Part shown: positions 8,550 to 17,185 of the stretch, in pieces
Layout of the letters: each line of letters opens with the position of its first letter
Position numbering within the stretch: the stretch's first letter is position 1
Assembly (NCBI GenBank): GCA_947494995.1
Contig: CANLWY010000001.1
Location: 248,001 to 312,000 of the forward strand
Direction: 5' to 3'
From: an uncultured Campylobacterales bacterium
GTDB lineage: Bacteria > Campylobacterota > Campylobacteria > Campylobacterales > Arcobacteraceae
Length of the DNA: 64,000 bases
Notes under the pieces: generated by a model
Database searches by the model: none
What the model saw: the letters and a program-made list of their open reading frames with translations, nothing else
Told to the model about the DNA's origin: nothing
Program-made: the position numbers and the translations under genes

Positions 8550-9416
8550 TTATAAAGAGGCTTTTGCCTCTTTTGGTGGGTATCCAAAATAGTTTTTAAA
8601 ATCTCTTGAAAATTGTGAGGCACTGTCGTAACCCATCTCATAAGCTGCATCAACTACTTTGTATTTATGCTTTACAATTAAATCCTTTCCTTTATTTAAT
8701 CTAATTTTTTTTATATATTGTAAAGGCGTATGTGAAGTAACTTTTTTAAAATGTGTATGAAAAGAAGATACACTCATATCTTCATTTCTTGCTAAATTAG
8801 AGATATCTAAATTTGTTTCACATTGAGTGTGAATAATTTTTAAAGTATTTGCAATTTTAGCTTCATTATTATTGTCTAAGAACATTTTATGCAAAAAATT
8901 AGAGTTTTGACCAATTGCAATTCTATAGAATAGTTCTTTTAAAATTGAAGTTCCTAAAATATTTGATTCTTCTTTAGATTCAAGCATATTAAGAAGTCTT
9001 AATGTAATTTCTTCAATATTATTATTAACTGAATCTGAAAAAATTCCTAAAGAATTCTTATGCGAATCAATAAGCTCTTTTTTTGCAACCATATCAATTA
9101 TTTCATACATTACTTTTTTATTAATAGATATTATTAATCCAATAAAAGGTTCTTCTTTAGATGCGTAAGTCTCACATTCTAAAGGTAATGTTGTAGGTAC
9201 AACTAAATAGTTTTTAGAATCATATACCAAGGTGTTTTGTGCAAGATGTCCAATTTTTTTACCTTGTAATACAAGTATTAAACAAACATCATAAATAAAT
9301 GGACTTAAAGGATCATATTTTGAAGTAGTATATATTTTTATATCTTCTAAAAAAGTATCATGAACGCCATCACCTTTAAAAAGTTTATTTACTTGTGTTA
9401 GAATTTGTTGATTCAT
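8550..9416 (-). CDS. yqhC: AraC-family regulator with AraC_N domain, YqhC-like
   Basis: A 288-residue transcription factor. The N-terminal half (about 20-180) matches the AraC_N cupin type seen in YqhC. The C-terminal 95 residues hold the two helix-turn-helix motifs, including the family signature around YDSASQFSRDFKNYFGYPP. It converges on the yqhD-like gene; in E. coli YqhC activates yqhD in response to aldehydes. Orthology is inferred from domain type and neighbourhood. The promoter is in the 9417-9643 region. Confidence 0.75.
   Translation of the reverse strand: MNQQILTQVNKLFKGDGVHDTFLEDIKIYTTSKYDPLSPFIYDVCLILVLQGKKIGHLAQNTLVYDSKNYLVVPTTLPLECETYASKEEPFIGLIISINKKVMYEIIDMVAKKELIDSHKNSLGIFSDSVNNNIEEITLRLLNMLESKEESNILGTSILKELFYRIAIGQNSNFLHKMFLDNNNEAKIANTLKIIHTQCETNLDISNLARNEDMSVSSFHTHFKKVTSHTPLQYIKKIRLNKGKDLIVKHKYKVVDAAYEMGYDSASQFSRDFKNYFGYPPKEAKASL
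8554..8574. terminator. Terminator hairpin overlapping the end of the AraC-family gene
   Basis: AAAGAGGC (8554-8561) pairs perfectly with GCCTCTTT (8566-8573) around a TTTT loop. It terminates yqhD on the plus strand. The same bases encode the last codons (KEAKAS) of the convergent regulator. Confidence 0.7.
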
Positions 9417-9450
9417 ATTCGTCCTTTTCCCTAATCTCTTTAGTTTTAAA

Positions 9451-9466
9451 ATTGTAATTTAAAAAA
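9451..9466 (-). promoter_or_regulatory. Core promoter of the yqhC-like gene
   Basis: The minus strand reads TTTTTTAAATTACAAT, with TACAAT at 9456-9451. The same 16-base core occurs in the torA promoter, but without the CGA repeats, so the shared part is probably the basal promoter. Confidence 0.45.
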
Positions 9467-9580
9467 ATATAAAAATAGTAGATTAGTAAAAAAACTAATT
9501 AAATATTTATATTTATAGAATATCATTTATATATAAGAACAGTTTTATATTATTTTATTTTTTTATTGATTTTATATATA

Positions 9581-9617
9581 TTCGATTTTTTTTCGACTTT
9601 TTTAAATTACAATTTCA
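9581..9617 (+). promoter_or_regulatory. torA promoter with 11-base-phased CGA repeats
   Basis: TTCGATTTTTT at 9581 is followed by TTCGACTTTTT at 9592, an 11-base period. The second CGA (9594-9596) is 11 bases from TACAAT (9608-9613). The porin promoter has the same repeats and the same spacing. A direct repeat close to the -10 is the usual layout for OmpR/PhoB-type response regulators. Confidence 0.6.
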
Positions 9618-9643
9618 CCATATAGATTGAAAAAGGATAGAAA

Positions 9644-12049
9644 ATGAATAATTCAAGAAGAGACTTTCTTAAGAAAGGTGCACTTGGAACTGCAGCAATC
9701 GCAGCAAGTGGTACGTTAAGTGGTGCAGCAGCAAAAGAGTTCGCTGCAAGAACTAAAAAGATCCCGCATGCGTCACACTTTGGTCCATTTCATGCACATG
9801 TAAGAGATGGGAAAGTTGTTGACATTACTCCTCAACTTGATTCTGATGCAAATCCTACTATTATGGTAAAAGGTTTAGCTGATAGAATGTATACACCTAA
9901 TAGAGTAAAATACCCTGTAGTAAGAAAATCATACTTAGAAGGAAAAGGTAGAGGTGATTTAAGAGGTAAAGAAGAGTTTGTTAGAGTTTCATGGGATGAA
10001 GCTTTAGACTTAGCTTCTAAAGCTATTAAAAAAGCTCAAGCTAAAGGTGGAAATAAAGCACTTTATAACTCTGCATATTCTGGATGGGCACACCCAGGTG
10101 CTTTTAAACCAAATGCTTTAGCCGGAAGATTCTTTAATCAAATTGGTGGTGCTGTTGGTACTGCTGGTGAGTATTCAAATGGTGCGGCAGGTCCAACTAA
10201 CCCAGTTATTGTTGGAGATATGGAAGTTTATTCTATTCAAACTGCACATAAGCAAATAATTGAAAATACAAAAGTTATGATTTTATGGGGAGCTGATTTA
10301 TATAAAACTAATAGAATTGGTTGGGCTGTACCAAATCATAGAAATATTGATGCTTATGAAGAGTATAAAAAAGCTGGAATTAAATTTATCTCAATTGATC
10401 CAATTTATACACAATCTGCGCAAGAGTTTAAAGCTGATTGGGTAAAAGTTAGACCTGGTTCTGATGTTGCATTAATGTTAGGTATGATGAACTATCTTTA
10501 TAAATCAAAAAAATATGACAGTAAATTTATCAAGAAATATACTTATGGATTTGATAAGTTCTTACCTTACCTTTTAGGTAAAACTGATGGTATTGATAAA
10601 ACTGTTGAGTGGGCATCTAAATTATCAGAAGTTCCAGCAGAAAAAATCAAAGAAATTGCAGATATTATGGTTGATAATAGAACTTTCATTGCTGGTAACT
10701 GGGCAATGCAAAGAGCACATCATGGTGAGCAAGTTGACTGGACAATTATTACATTAGCTTCAATGGTGGGGCAAGTAGGTCTTCCAGGTGGAGGTTTTGG
10801 TTTTTCAATGCATTATGCAGGTGGTGGTGATGCAAACTCTGGAAAAACTACTGTTGGTGGAATGAGCCAAGGTGGTGGAAACAAAGTTAATATTAATATT
10901 CCAGCATCAAGAATGAGTGATTTAATTAATAATCCTGGTAAAACTGTTACTTTTAAAGGTGCAAAAGTTACCTATCCTAAAGTTGAAGTAATGTTTTGTA
11001 CAGGTTCTTCTCCAATTGGGCACCAACCAGATGTAAATGAGTTAGTTGAAGCAATGAGAACTCTTGACACAATTATTACAGTTGATCCATGGTGGACTCC
11101 AACAGCAAAAATGTCAGATATTGTTTTCCCTGCGACAAATACTATGGAAAGAGATGATATTACATCTGGTATGTCTTACTCTCAAGATAGAATCTTTGCA
11201 ATGAAAAAAGTTGTAGAACCTAAATATGAATCAAAAGATGATTATGAAATTTTTGCAGAATTAGCTGGAAGATTTGGTAAAAAGAAAAAATTTACTAGAG
11301 GTAGAACAGCATTACAATGGATTGAAAGATTATATAAAAGATCAAGTGCAGCTAAAGAGATGAAAATTTCATTTAAAGAGTTCTGGGAAAAAGGTGTTAT
11401 TAAATATGATATTCCAGCAGAAGCTCATAATTATGTAAGACATGAAGCGTTTAGAAAAGATCCAGTTAATAATCCTCTAAAAACAGAGACTGGTAAAATT
11501 CAAATTTTCTCTGATAAATTTGCAAGTTTTGGATATGAAGATTTTAAAGGTCATCCTATTTGGAGAGAACCAGCTGAGTGGTTAGGTTCTAAAGAAGCTA
11601 AAAAATTCCCATTACACTTAGTATCTCCTCATCCAACATATAGAGTTCACTCTCAGTTAGATAATACTTGGGTACAAAATGTACATAAAGTACAAGGAAG
11701 AGAGCCAATTAGAATTTCTCCAAATGATGCTAAGAAGTTTGGTGTGAAAGATGGTGAAGTTGTAGAAGTTTATAATGACAGAGGAAGTTTACTTGCTGGT
11801 GTTGTTGTAACAAATACAATTAGAGATGGCGTTGTTGCAATTGAAGAGGGAGCATGGTACTCTCCTGAAGATGCAAATAAAAAGAATACAAGATGTAATT
11901 CTGGACAAGCAAACTTATTAACTTCGTCTAGACCAACATCTTCAATGGCACAAGCAACTACTGCAAATACTTGTTTAGTGTCAATTAGAAAAGCTGGAAC
12001 AGTTAAACCAAATATGGCTTATCAACCACCAGTAATTATAGGAGCTTAA
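9644..12049 (+). CDS. torA: Periplasmic TMAO/DMSO reductase, molybdenum enzyme
   Basis: Reduces trimethylamine N-oxide (and possibly S-oxides) as a respiratory electron acceptor. It has 801 residues with a Tat signal at the start (SRRDFLKKGALG). There is no N-terminal iron-sulfur motif, as expected for TorA/BisC-type enzymes. The Mo ligand is the serine at about position 178 (GEYSNGAAG), and similarity to E. coli TorA runs along the whole chain (GQVGLPGGGFGF, HSQLDNTW). A cytochrome c gene follows after two bases, the same arrangement as Campylobacter jejuni Cj0264c-Cj0265c. The preferred substrate cannot be fixed from sequence. Confidence 0.92.
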   Translation: MNNSRRDFLKKGALGTAAIAASGTLSGAAAKEFAARTKKIPHASHFGPFHAHVRDGKVVDITPQLDSDANPTIMVKGLADRMYTPNRVKYPVVRKSYLEGKGRGDLRGKEEFVRVSWDEALDLASKAIKKAQAKGGNKALYNSAYSGWAHPGAFKPNALAGRFFNQIGGAVGTAGEYSNGAAGPTNPVIVGDMEVYSIQTAHKQIIENTKVMILWGADLYKTNRIGWAVPNHRNIDAYEEYKKAGIKFISIDPIYTQSAQEFKADWVKVRPGSDVALMLGMMNYLYKSKKYDSKFIKKYTYGFDKFLPYLLGKTDGIDKTVEWASKLSEVPAEKIKEIADIMVDNRTFIAGNWAMQRAHHGEQVDWTIITLASMVGQVGLPGGGFGFSMHYAGGGDANSGKTTVGGMSQGGGNKVNINIPASRMSDLINNPGKTVTFKGAKVTYPKVEVMFCTGSSPIGHQPDVNELVEAMRTLDTIITVDPWWTPTAKMSDIVFPATNTMERDDITSGMSYSQDRIFAMKKVVEPKYESKDDYEIFAELAGRFGKKKKFTRGRTALQWIERLYKRSSAAKEMKISFKEFWEKGVIKYDIPAEAHNYVRHEAFRKDPVNNPLKTETGKIQIFSDKFASFGYEDFKGHPIWREPAEWLGSKEAKKFPLHLVSPHPTYRVHSQLDNTWVQNVHKVQGREPIRISPNDAKKFGVKDGEVVEVYNDRGSLLAGVVVTNTIRDGVVAIEEGAWYSPEDANKKNTRCNSGQANLLTSSRPTSSMAQATTANTCLVSIRKAGTVKPNMAYQPPVIIGA

Positions 12050-12051
12050 TA

Positions 12052-12609
12052 ATGAAAGGTTTAATTAAATTTATAGCTTCTTTTGCACTTTTACTTGGGT
12101 TTTTTACCCAAGTAAATGCAGAAGAATTATATGTATTTCAAGATGCACAATTGAAAGCAGATAATGGAAAAAGTGCAAAGGTATTTTTAGGTGTTCCTGT
12201 TAAAGTTAAAAAAGATGGAGAAACTAGTGCAAAAGTTTCTATTCATGGTTTTTTAGATGGAACAAATGTATATTCAACAGCATCTAAAGAGCTTTTAATT
12301 GCTACTTTAGAAAAAGGTTTTAAAGTTAAAACTATCAAAGGTAATGAAGTAGAATTACTTGGTTCTATTGAGAAAGAGTCTTTAACTGAAAATGGAGCAG
12401 AAGTATGGGAAGAGCATGAAGAGTTTTTCTATGAAATGTGTACTCAATGCCATGCAGCACAAGCACCAACTCATCATACAATGATTGAATGGGAAGCTTT
12501 AATGTTACCAATGAAAGGTTTTGCAAAACTTGATGATGAAGAGAATGAGTATTTATTAAGATACTTAAAATCAAATGCCTCAAATGGATTAATGAAAGTA
12601 AAACATTAG
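12052..12609 (+). CDS. Monohaem cytochrome c, electron donor to TorA
   Basis: A 185-residue exported protein with a signal peptide (about 1-23, ending NAEE) and one haem motif, CTQCH, at 130-134 in the C-terminal part. The N-terminal part (24-110) is a beta-rich region seen in the C. jejuni Cj0265c type. It starts two bases after the torA stop, so it is co-expressed and most likely passes electrons to TorA from the quinol pool. It lacks the pentahaem NapC-like domain of E. coli TorC. Confidence 0.85.
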   Translation: MKGLIKFIASFALLLGFFTQVNAEELYVFQDAQLKADNGKSAKVFLGVPVKVKKDGETSAKVSIHGFLDGTNVYSTASKELLIATLEKGFKVKTIKGNEVELLGSIEKESLTENGAEVWEEHEEFFYEMCTQCHAAQAPTHHTMIEWEALMLPMKGFAKLDDEENEYLLRYLKSNASNGLMKVKH

Positions 12610-12652
12610 TAGTTAAAAAAAAATAGTATATAATAAAAGAAAAGGAGTTGTT

Positions 12653-13339
12653 ATGAATAAAGAGTTCTATGACAAGTTAAAAAACATGACAATTCTATAT
12701 GCTGAGGATGAGGTTGGGATAAGAGAGAATATTGCTGATTCTTTAAAGTATTATGTTAAGGACGTTTTTGAAGCCTCTGATGGAGAGGAAGCATATCAGA
12801 TATATGAAGAAGAGTCACCTGATATCATTCTAAGTGATATTCATATGCCAAAGGTAAATGGTATTGAATTAGTAAAAAAAATTAGAAGTAAAAATAGAGA
12901 TGTCCCTGTTGTAATGATAACTGCTCATACTGATAAAGAGTATCTTTTAGAAGCAGTTGAGTTACATATGGAAAAATATATAGTAAAACCAGTTGATTTA
13001 GATGAATTGTTTGAAACTTTAGAAAAGTGTGTGAATGTGTTAGATTCAAACAGAAAAGTTTTACTAAAAGTTGATGAAAACTATATGTATGATTATGATG
13101 CAAAAGAGTTGAAATATAAAGATGAAATGGTTATCTTGAATAAAAAAGAGATGATGTTTCTAGAGGTATTAATCTCTAATCAAAATAGAGTTGTAAACTA
13201 TGATGAATTACAAGATAAAGTTTGGGGTGATGATGTCATGACAGATAGTGCGCTTCGCTCACTTGTTAGAAATCTTAGAAAAAAGCTACCTACAGATATA
13301 ATATTTAATTTGTCTGGTGTGGGGTATAGACTTGTGTAG
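12653..13339 (+). CDS. OmpR-family response regulator, likely controller of the tor genes
   Basis: A 228-residue regulator. The receiver domain (12-128) has an acidic pocket (ED around 18-19), phosphorylation site D62 (LSDIHMP) and K112 (VKP). The OmpR/PhoB winged helix is at about 135-228 and ends GVGYRLV. AAGGAG precedes the ATG. It forms an overlapping unit with a periplasmic binding protein and a histidine kinase. By position it should regulate torA, like TorR in Enterobacteria. The 11-base direct repeats at the torA and porin promoters are candidate sites. Confidence 0.85.
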   Translation: MNKEFYDKLKNMTILYAEDEVGIRENIADSLKYYVKDVFEASDGEEAYQIYEEESPDIILSDIHMPKVNGIELVKKIRSKNRDVPVVMITAHTDKEYLLEAVELHMEKYIVKPVDLDELFETLEKCVNVLDSNRKVLLKVDENYMYDYDAKELKYKDEMVILNKKEMMFLEVLISNQNRVVNYDELQDKVWGDDVMTDSALRSLVRNLRKKLPTDIIFNLSGVGYRLV

Positions 13340-14972
13340 AATTTTATTTTTTATATTTCTATCTTATTTTTTATTAAATGCAAGTAGCTTTAGAGTTGAT
13401 GATTCTAAAGCACGGCTTGCAATGCCATTAAATACAAAATCTCATATAAAAGTGTTTTTGCCTTCTATTCCTTATTCTTATATCTCAAAAAATACAAATT
13501 CAGGTCTTATTCGTTCAACTGATAATGAAAAAAATTGGGAATATGATTTAGCAAAGTCACATACAAGAGTAGATGATCTAACTTATGTCTTTGAGATAAG
13601 AAGAGATTTAAAGTTTCAAGATGGAACAGATTTTACAATTGATAATGTAATAAGAAATTTAGAAAATTTTAGAAAATATCCTCTTTTATATACTAATATT
13701 GATAAAGTAAATTTTAGTATCGAAAGAGTAGATGATTATAGAATAAAAATAAAACTTGATAAAAAATATGAAATGTTTTTCCTTGATCTAGCAAGGGTGT
13801 ACTTTTATACAGATGAGTATTTAGAAAAGTATACTCCAAAAGGTGCTCAAACAGGAAGTGCAAATAGAATTCCAGGCCCATATGCAATGGGGCCATATAT
13901 TCTTGAAAGTGGATATGCTGTTGGAGAAAAGCAAACAGATAAGCTTGAGCTTATTGCAAACCCATATTATTGGGACAAAAGATATCCAAAGATTAAAAGA
14001 GTTACTGTATATACTCAACTTGATGTATCAAAAGCACTTAATTTTATAAAAAATCATGAGGGAAGGCTAGATATTATGCCAATACCTTTTAATAAAAAGA
14101 TTGATATTTTGATGTCAAAATATTCAAAGTTAGTTATAAAGAAGTCTACAAATAATTTTACAATATTTTTTAATCTAATAAATGGAAATAAGACTTTAGA
14201 AAATGATGAGGTAAGAATTGCTTTAAATGAGGCTATAAACCAAGAGAATCTACTTAATTTTGTTTATAAAAAGGAAGGAAGAATATCGCCTTTTTCAACT
14301 TCAATAAATTATAAAATAGTTGATAAAATAGCAAAGAAAAATAAGTATACAAAGTTTAATTTTAGTGAAGAGAAAAAGAAGAATCTTTTAAATGGACTAG
14401 AGTTGAATGTTTTTACTCAAGATAGGTTTATATTTTTATTTAAGGGAATAGAGTATCAGCTTAAAAAATATGGAGTAAAATTGAATTATACAATAACTAC
14501 AAGTGAAAAAGATATATATGAACAGTTATTAAACACAAGGAGTTCAAAAAATTCTAAAGAATGGGATCTTCTCATGTGGGGAAATGATGACTGGTATTAT
14601 CAAAATCCTTGGACAATGTTTTTTATTTATGAAAATGATTCCCCTTGGTCAACTATTAAAAATGATAAATATATGGATAAATATATAAAGAAGTTTTTTG
14701 AGACAAAAGTAGGAACAAGAGAGTATGAACAAATAGTGGAAAATATTTTAAATAGAGCTAGGAATAAAGCATATACTCTTAGAGTTCCTTCTCATAATAA
14801 GGTCATGGCTGTAAATAAAGAAGTAGTTTTTGAACCATATATTGGTGGACTTATCCCCTTGTGGAAAGTAGAGATTACAAGAGACCATTGGTCTTTGAGA
14901 GAAAAAGAGTATTTAAAGGAGTTTTATTCTCCAATAAAAACACAAAGAATTAAAAATGAACTTGATAAATAA
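13317..14972 (+). CDS. Periplasmic family-5 solute-binding protein, probable sensor partner
   Basis: A protein of about 550 residues of the SBP_bac_5 (DppA/OppA/NikA) fold, with a short hydrophobic signal segment (CRILFFIFLSYFLLNAS). No permease or ATPase genes are nearby. It overlaps the response regulator upstream and the kinase downstream. The start is unresolved: the open frame begins with a GTG at 13317, but a TTG at 13332, eight bases after GGGG, also fits and gives a compact signal peptide. The genes around it suggest it senses a ligand for the kinase, a role TorT plays with an unrelated fold in E. coli. Confidence 0.75.
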   Translation: MWGIDLCRILFFIFLSYFLLNASSFRVDDSKARLAMPLNTKSHIKVFLPSIPYSYISKNTNSGLIRSTDNEKNWEYDLAKSHTRVDDLTYVFEIRRDLKFQDGTDFTIDNVIRNLENFRKYPLLYTNIDKVNFSIERVDDYRIKIKLDKKYEMFFLDLARVYFYTDEYLEKYTPKGAQTGSANRIPGPYAMGPYILESGYAVGEKQTDKLELIANPYYWDKRYPKIKRVTVYTQLDVSKALNFIKNHEGRLDIMPIPFNKKIDILMSKYSKLVIKKSTNNFTIFFNLINGNKTLENDEVRIALNEAINQENLLNFVYKKEGRISPFSTSINYKIVDKIAKKNKYTKFNFSEEKKKNLLNGLELNVFTQDRFIFLFKGIEYQLKKYGVKLNYTITTSEKDIYEQLLNTRSSKNSKEWDLLMWGNDDWYYQNPWTMFFIYENDSPWSTIKNDKYMDKYIKKFFETKVGTREYEQIVENILNRARNKAYTLRVPSHNKVMAVNKEVVFEPYIGGLIPLWKVEITRDHWSLREKEYLKEFYSPIKTQRIKNELDK

Positions 14973-16620
14973 TATAAATATTAAAGTAAAGTTAGGCTTA
15001 TTATTCCTTGTTTTATGTATTTCAATAGCAGTATTGGCATATAAGTCTATAAACATTAGTGAATATAATAAACAAACTTTAAAAGAAGTACATAGTAAGT
15101 CTCAAACTGTATTGAATATGCAAGACAAAATCATAACACCTTTGTATAGATTAAGAGAATTGACTCAATCTTTAGTGATGGCTCCAAATAGTAAAATAAG
15201 AGTTTCTATTCAAGAAAAAATGAGTATTTTATCTTTAACATTAGAGCAAGAGTTTAAAAAGCTTGAGAGAAATAAAATTATTAAAGAATGGAATAGTTAT
15301 AAGGATGCAATAAACGTTACAAGAAGTTATCTAGATGAGGGATTTGAAGAGGGAGCATATATTAATGTAACAACTTCAAGTACTGAACAGTTTAATATAC
15401 TTTTAGAAGAGCTTCTAAAGGTTCAGAGCAGTTTTTTAAATAATTCTACAATTGCTTATGGAAAAGCATCTACAGAAGCTAGAGATATTAAACTTGAAGT
15501 TTTAATAGTTATTATAGTTGTTCTTATTTTAGCTACATTTATTGGATGGTTAATAACAGGTAATATAATAAACTCAATACATACTGTTCAACAAGGTTTA
15601 TCAAACTTTTTTGAGTATTTAAATAATAGAAAAGATGATGTTCAGAAAATTGAGATTAATTCAAAAGATGAGTTTTATCAAATGGCAAAAATGATTAATC
15701 AAAATGTTTCAACTATTCAAAAGAGTATTAAACAAAATGAAGAGTTAATTAAAAATGCTACAAAAGTTTTAGAAGATTTAAAAGGTGGAGATTTAAGTTC
15801 AAGGTTAACTAAAGAGAGTAATAATGATGCCTTAAATGAATTAAAAGTAATGATGAATAATATGATTGATAATCTTGAGTTTCAGATTCAAGAGCAGATT
15901 TATAAAAGGTTGGAACAAGAGCAAATCTTAATACAACAAAGTAAACTAGCTTCAATGGGGGAGATGATTGGTAATATTGCTCATCAATGGAGACAACCCT
16001 TAGCACAAATATCAGCAATTCATATGAATATGAAAGTTACATATGATTTTGATAAGTTTACAAAAGAGTATTTAGATACAAAAATAAAAGAGGCAAATAC
16101 TCTTACAAATTATATGTCTCAAACAATTTCAGATTTTCAAAACTTTTTTAAACCCCAAGGAGAAAAAGAGGAGTTTTCAGTAGAAAAAGCTTGTAGAGAC
16201 TCTTATTTTATTTTAGAGTCTTCTCTAAAGTATCATGGTATAAGTTTAAATTTTGATGTAAAAGAAGATTCTGTTGTGTATGGATATAAAAATGAGTATT
16301 CTCAAGTGATACTAAATGTTTTAAGTAATGCAAAAGATATTTTAATAGAGAGAGTAATTAAAAATCCAGAGATAAATATAGAAATAAAAACCGGAGATAA
16401 TTTTGCAATTGTTAAAATTCAAGACAATGCAGGAGGAATAAAAGAGGATATAATTGAAAAGGTTTTTGATCCTTATTTTACAACAAGACATAAAACTCAA
16501 GGCACAGGAATAGGACTATATATGGCTAAAAATATAATTGAAAGAAATATGAGTGGTTTTATAAATGTGCGAAACCAAAATGATGGTGCAATATTTACTA
16601 TTAAAGTAAAAAAGAAATAA
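14956..16620 (+). CDS. Membrane sensor histidine kinase, partner of the tor-linked regulator
   Basis: A 554-residue kinase. There is a transmembrane helix at about 13-30, a helical periplasmic domain (31-178), a second helix at about 180-201, a linker and coiled coil, the H-box with H343 (GNIAHQWRQPLAQ), then the HATPase domain with N, G1 (DNAGGI) and G2 (GTGIGLYM) boxes. The helical periplasmic domain resembles TorS-like four-helix sensors. The ATG lies 17 bases inside the end of the binding-protein gene, so the three genes form one translation-coupled unit. Confidence 0.85.
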   Translation: MNLINNINIKVKLGLLFLVLCISIAVLAYKSINISEYNKQTLKEVHSKSQTVLNMQDKIITPLYRLRELTQSLVMAPNSKIRVSIQEKMSILSLTLEQEFKKLERNKIIKEWNSYKDAINVTRSYLDEGFEEGAYINVTTSSTEQFNILLEELLKVQSSFLNNSTIAYGKASTEARDIKLEVLIVIIVVLILATFIGWLITGNIINSIHTVQQGLSNFFEYLNNRKDDVQKIEINSKDEFYQMAKMINQNVSTIQKSIKQNEELIKNATKVLEDLKGGDLSSRLTKESNNDALNELKVMMNNMIDNLEFQIQEQIYKRLEQEQILIQQSKLASMGEMIGNIAHQWRQPLAQISAIHMNMKVTYDFDKFTKEYLDTKIKEANTLTNYMSQTISDFQNFFKPQGEKEEFSVEKACRDSYFILESSLKYHGISLNFDVKEDSVVYGYKNEYSQVILNVLSNAKDILIERVIKNPEINIEIKTGDNFAIVKIQDNAGGIKEDIIEKVFDPYFTTRHKTQGTGIGLYMAKNIIERNMSGFINVRNQNDGAIFTIKVKKK

Positions 16621-16671
16621 GCAAGAGATTTTTTGATAAAATATTTATGACTAAAAATAGGACGTGAAAAA

Positions 16672-17172
16672 ATGCCACAAGAAAAAAACTTAAAGAACAA
16701 AATTTTAGATTATATTTATATTCTTTCAAAGCAACCAATTCTTCTAAGAGACTTATTAGAAGCTAATAGACAGTATAATGAAGGAATGCATGTAGACCCT
16801 GCAAAACTAGGCTTTAGATTAAAGTTAAGAAATGCATACCTTGTATATATAGCAATAGTTTTAGCAATATTAATTCCAATAACTGCAATTACTCATAAAG
16901 CTTTGGCTGGTATTGATTCCCATGTTTCTATTCTTGGAGCAATGGTTATAACTGCTTCTATTTTTATTGGATTTAATTTTTTTAGAGCAAAAATGAGAGA
17001 TGAAATTTCTCTAAGACAAATTAAAAAGTCATGGCAATTAAGATTTCCTTATTTTTCTTATGCAGAATATAATAAAAAAGTAGAAGAGATATATTTACAA
17101 TCTTTAAAAGAAGAGATTTCAAAGAAAGAATTAGAAAAATACATTTTAGATAATCTTGTTATAGAAGAGTAA
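16672..17172 (+). CDS. Small membrane protein of unknown function
   Basis: A 166-residue protein I do not recognise. It has a basic, soluble N-terminal part, two hydrophobic segments (about 59-76 and 86-103), then a charged C-terminal helix-rich tail ending in EE. It has a weak ribosome-binding site. It stands alone after the sensor kinase and converges on a Kunitz-type lipoprotein gene four bases away. Codon use is like its neighbours. Confidence 0.6.
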   Translation: MPQEKNLKNKILDYIYILSKQPILLRDLLEANRQYNEGMHVDPAKLGFRLKLRNAYLVYIAIVLAILIPITAITHKALAGIDSHVSILGAMVITASIFIGFNFFRAKMRDEISLRQIKKSWQLRFPYFSYAEYNKKVEEIYLQSLKEEISKKELEKYILDNLVIEE

Positions 17173-17185
17173 TCCTCTACTCTTC
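17164..17185. terminator. Shared hairpin across two convergent stop codons
   Basis: GAAGAGTA (17164-17171) pairs perfectly with TACTCTTC (17178-17185). It lies in the last codons of both convergent genes, and each protein ends in glutamate-glutamate encoded by this stem. There is no clear T-run. Confidence 0.45.

Noticed and set aside
12052-12609. TorC-type multihaem cytochrome
   Set aside because: Only one CxxCH is present, so it is the Campylobacter-type monohaem partner and not a NapC/TorC pentahaem protein.
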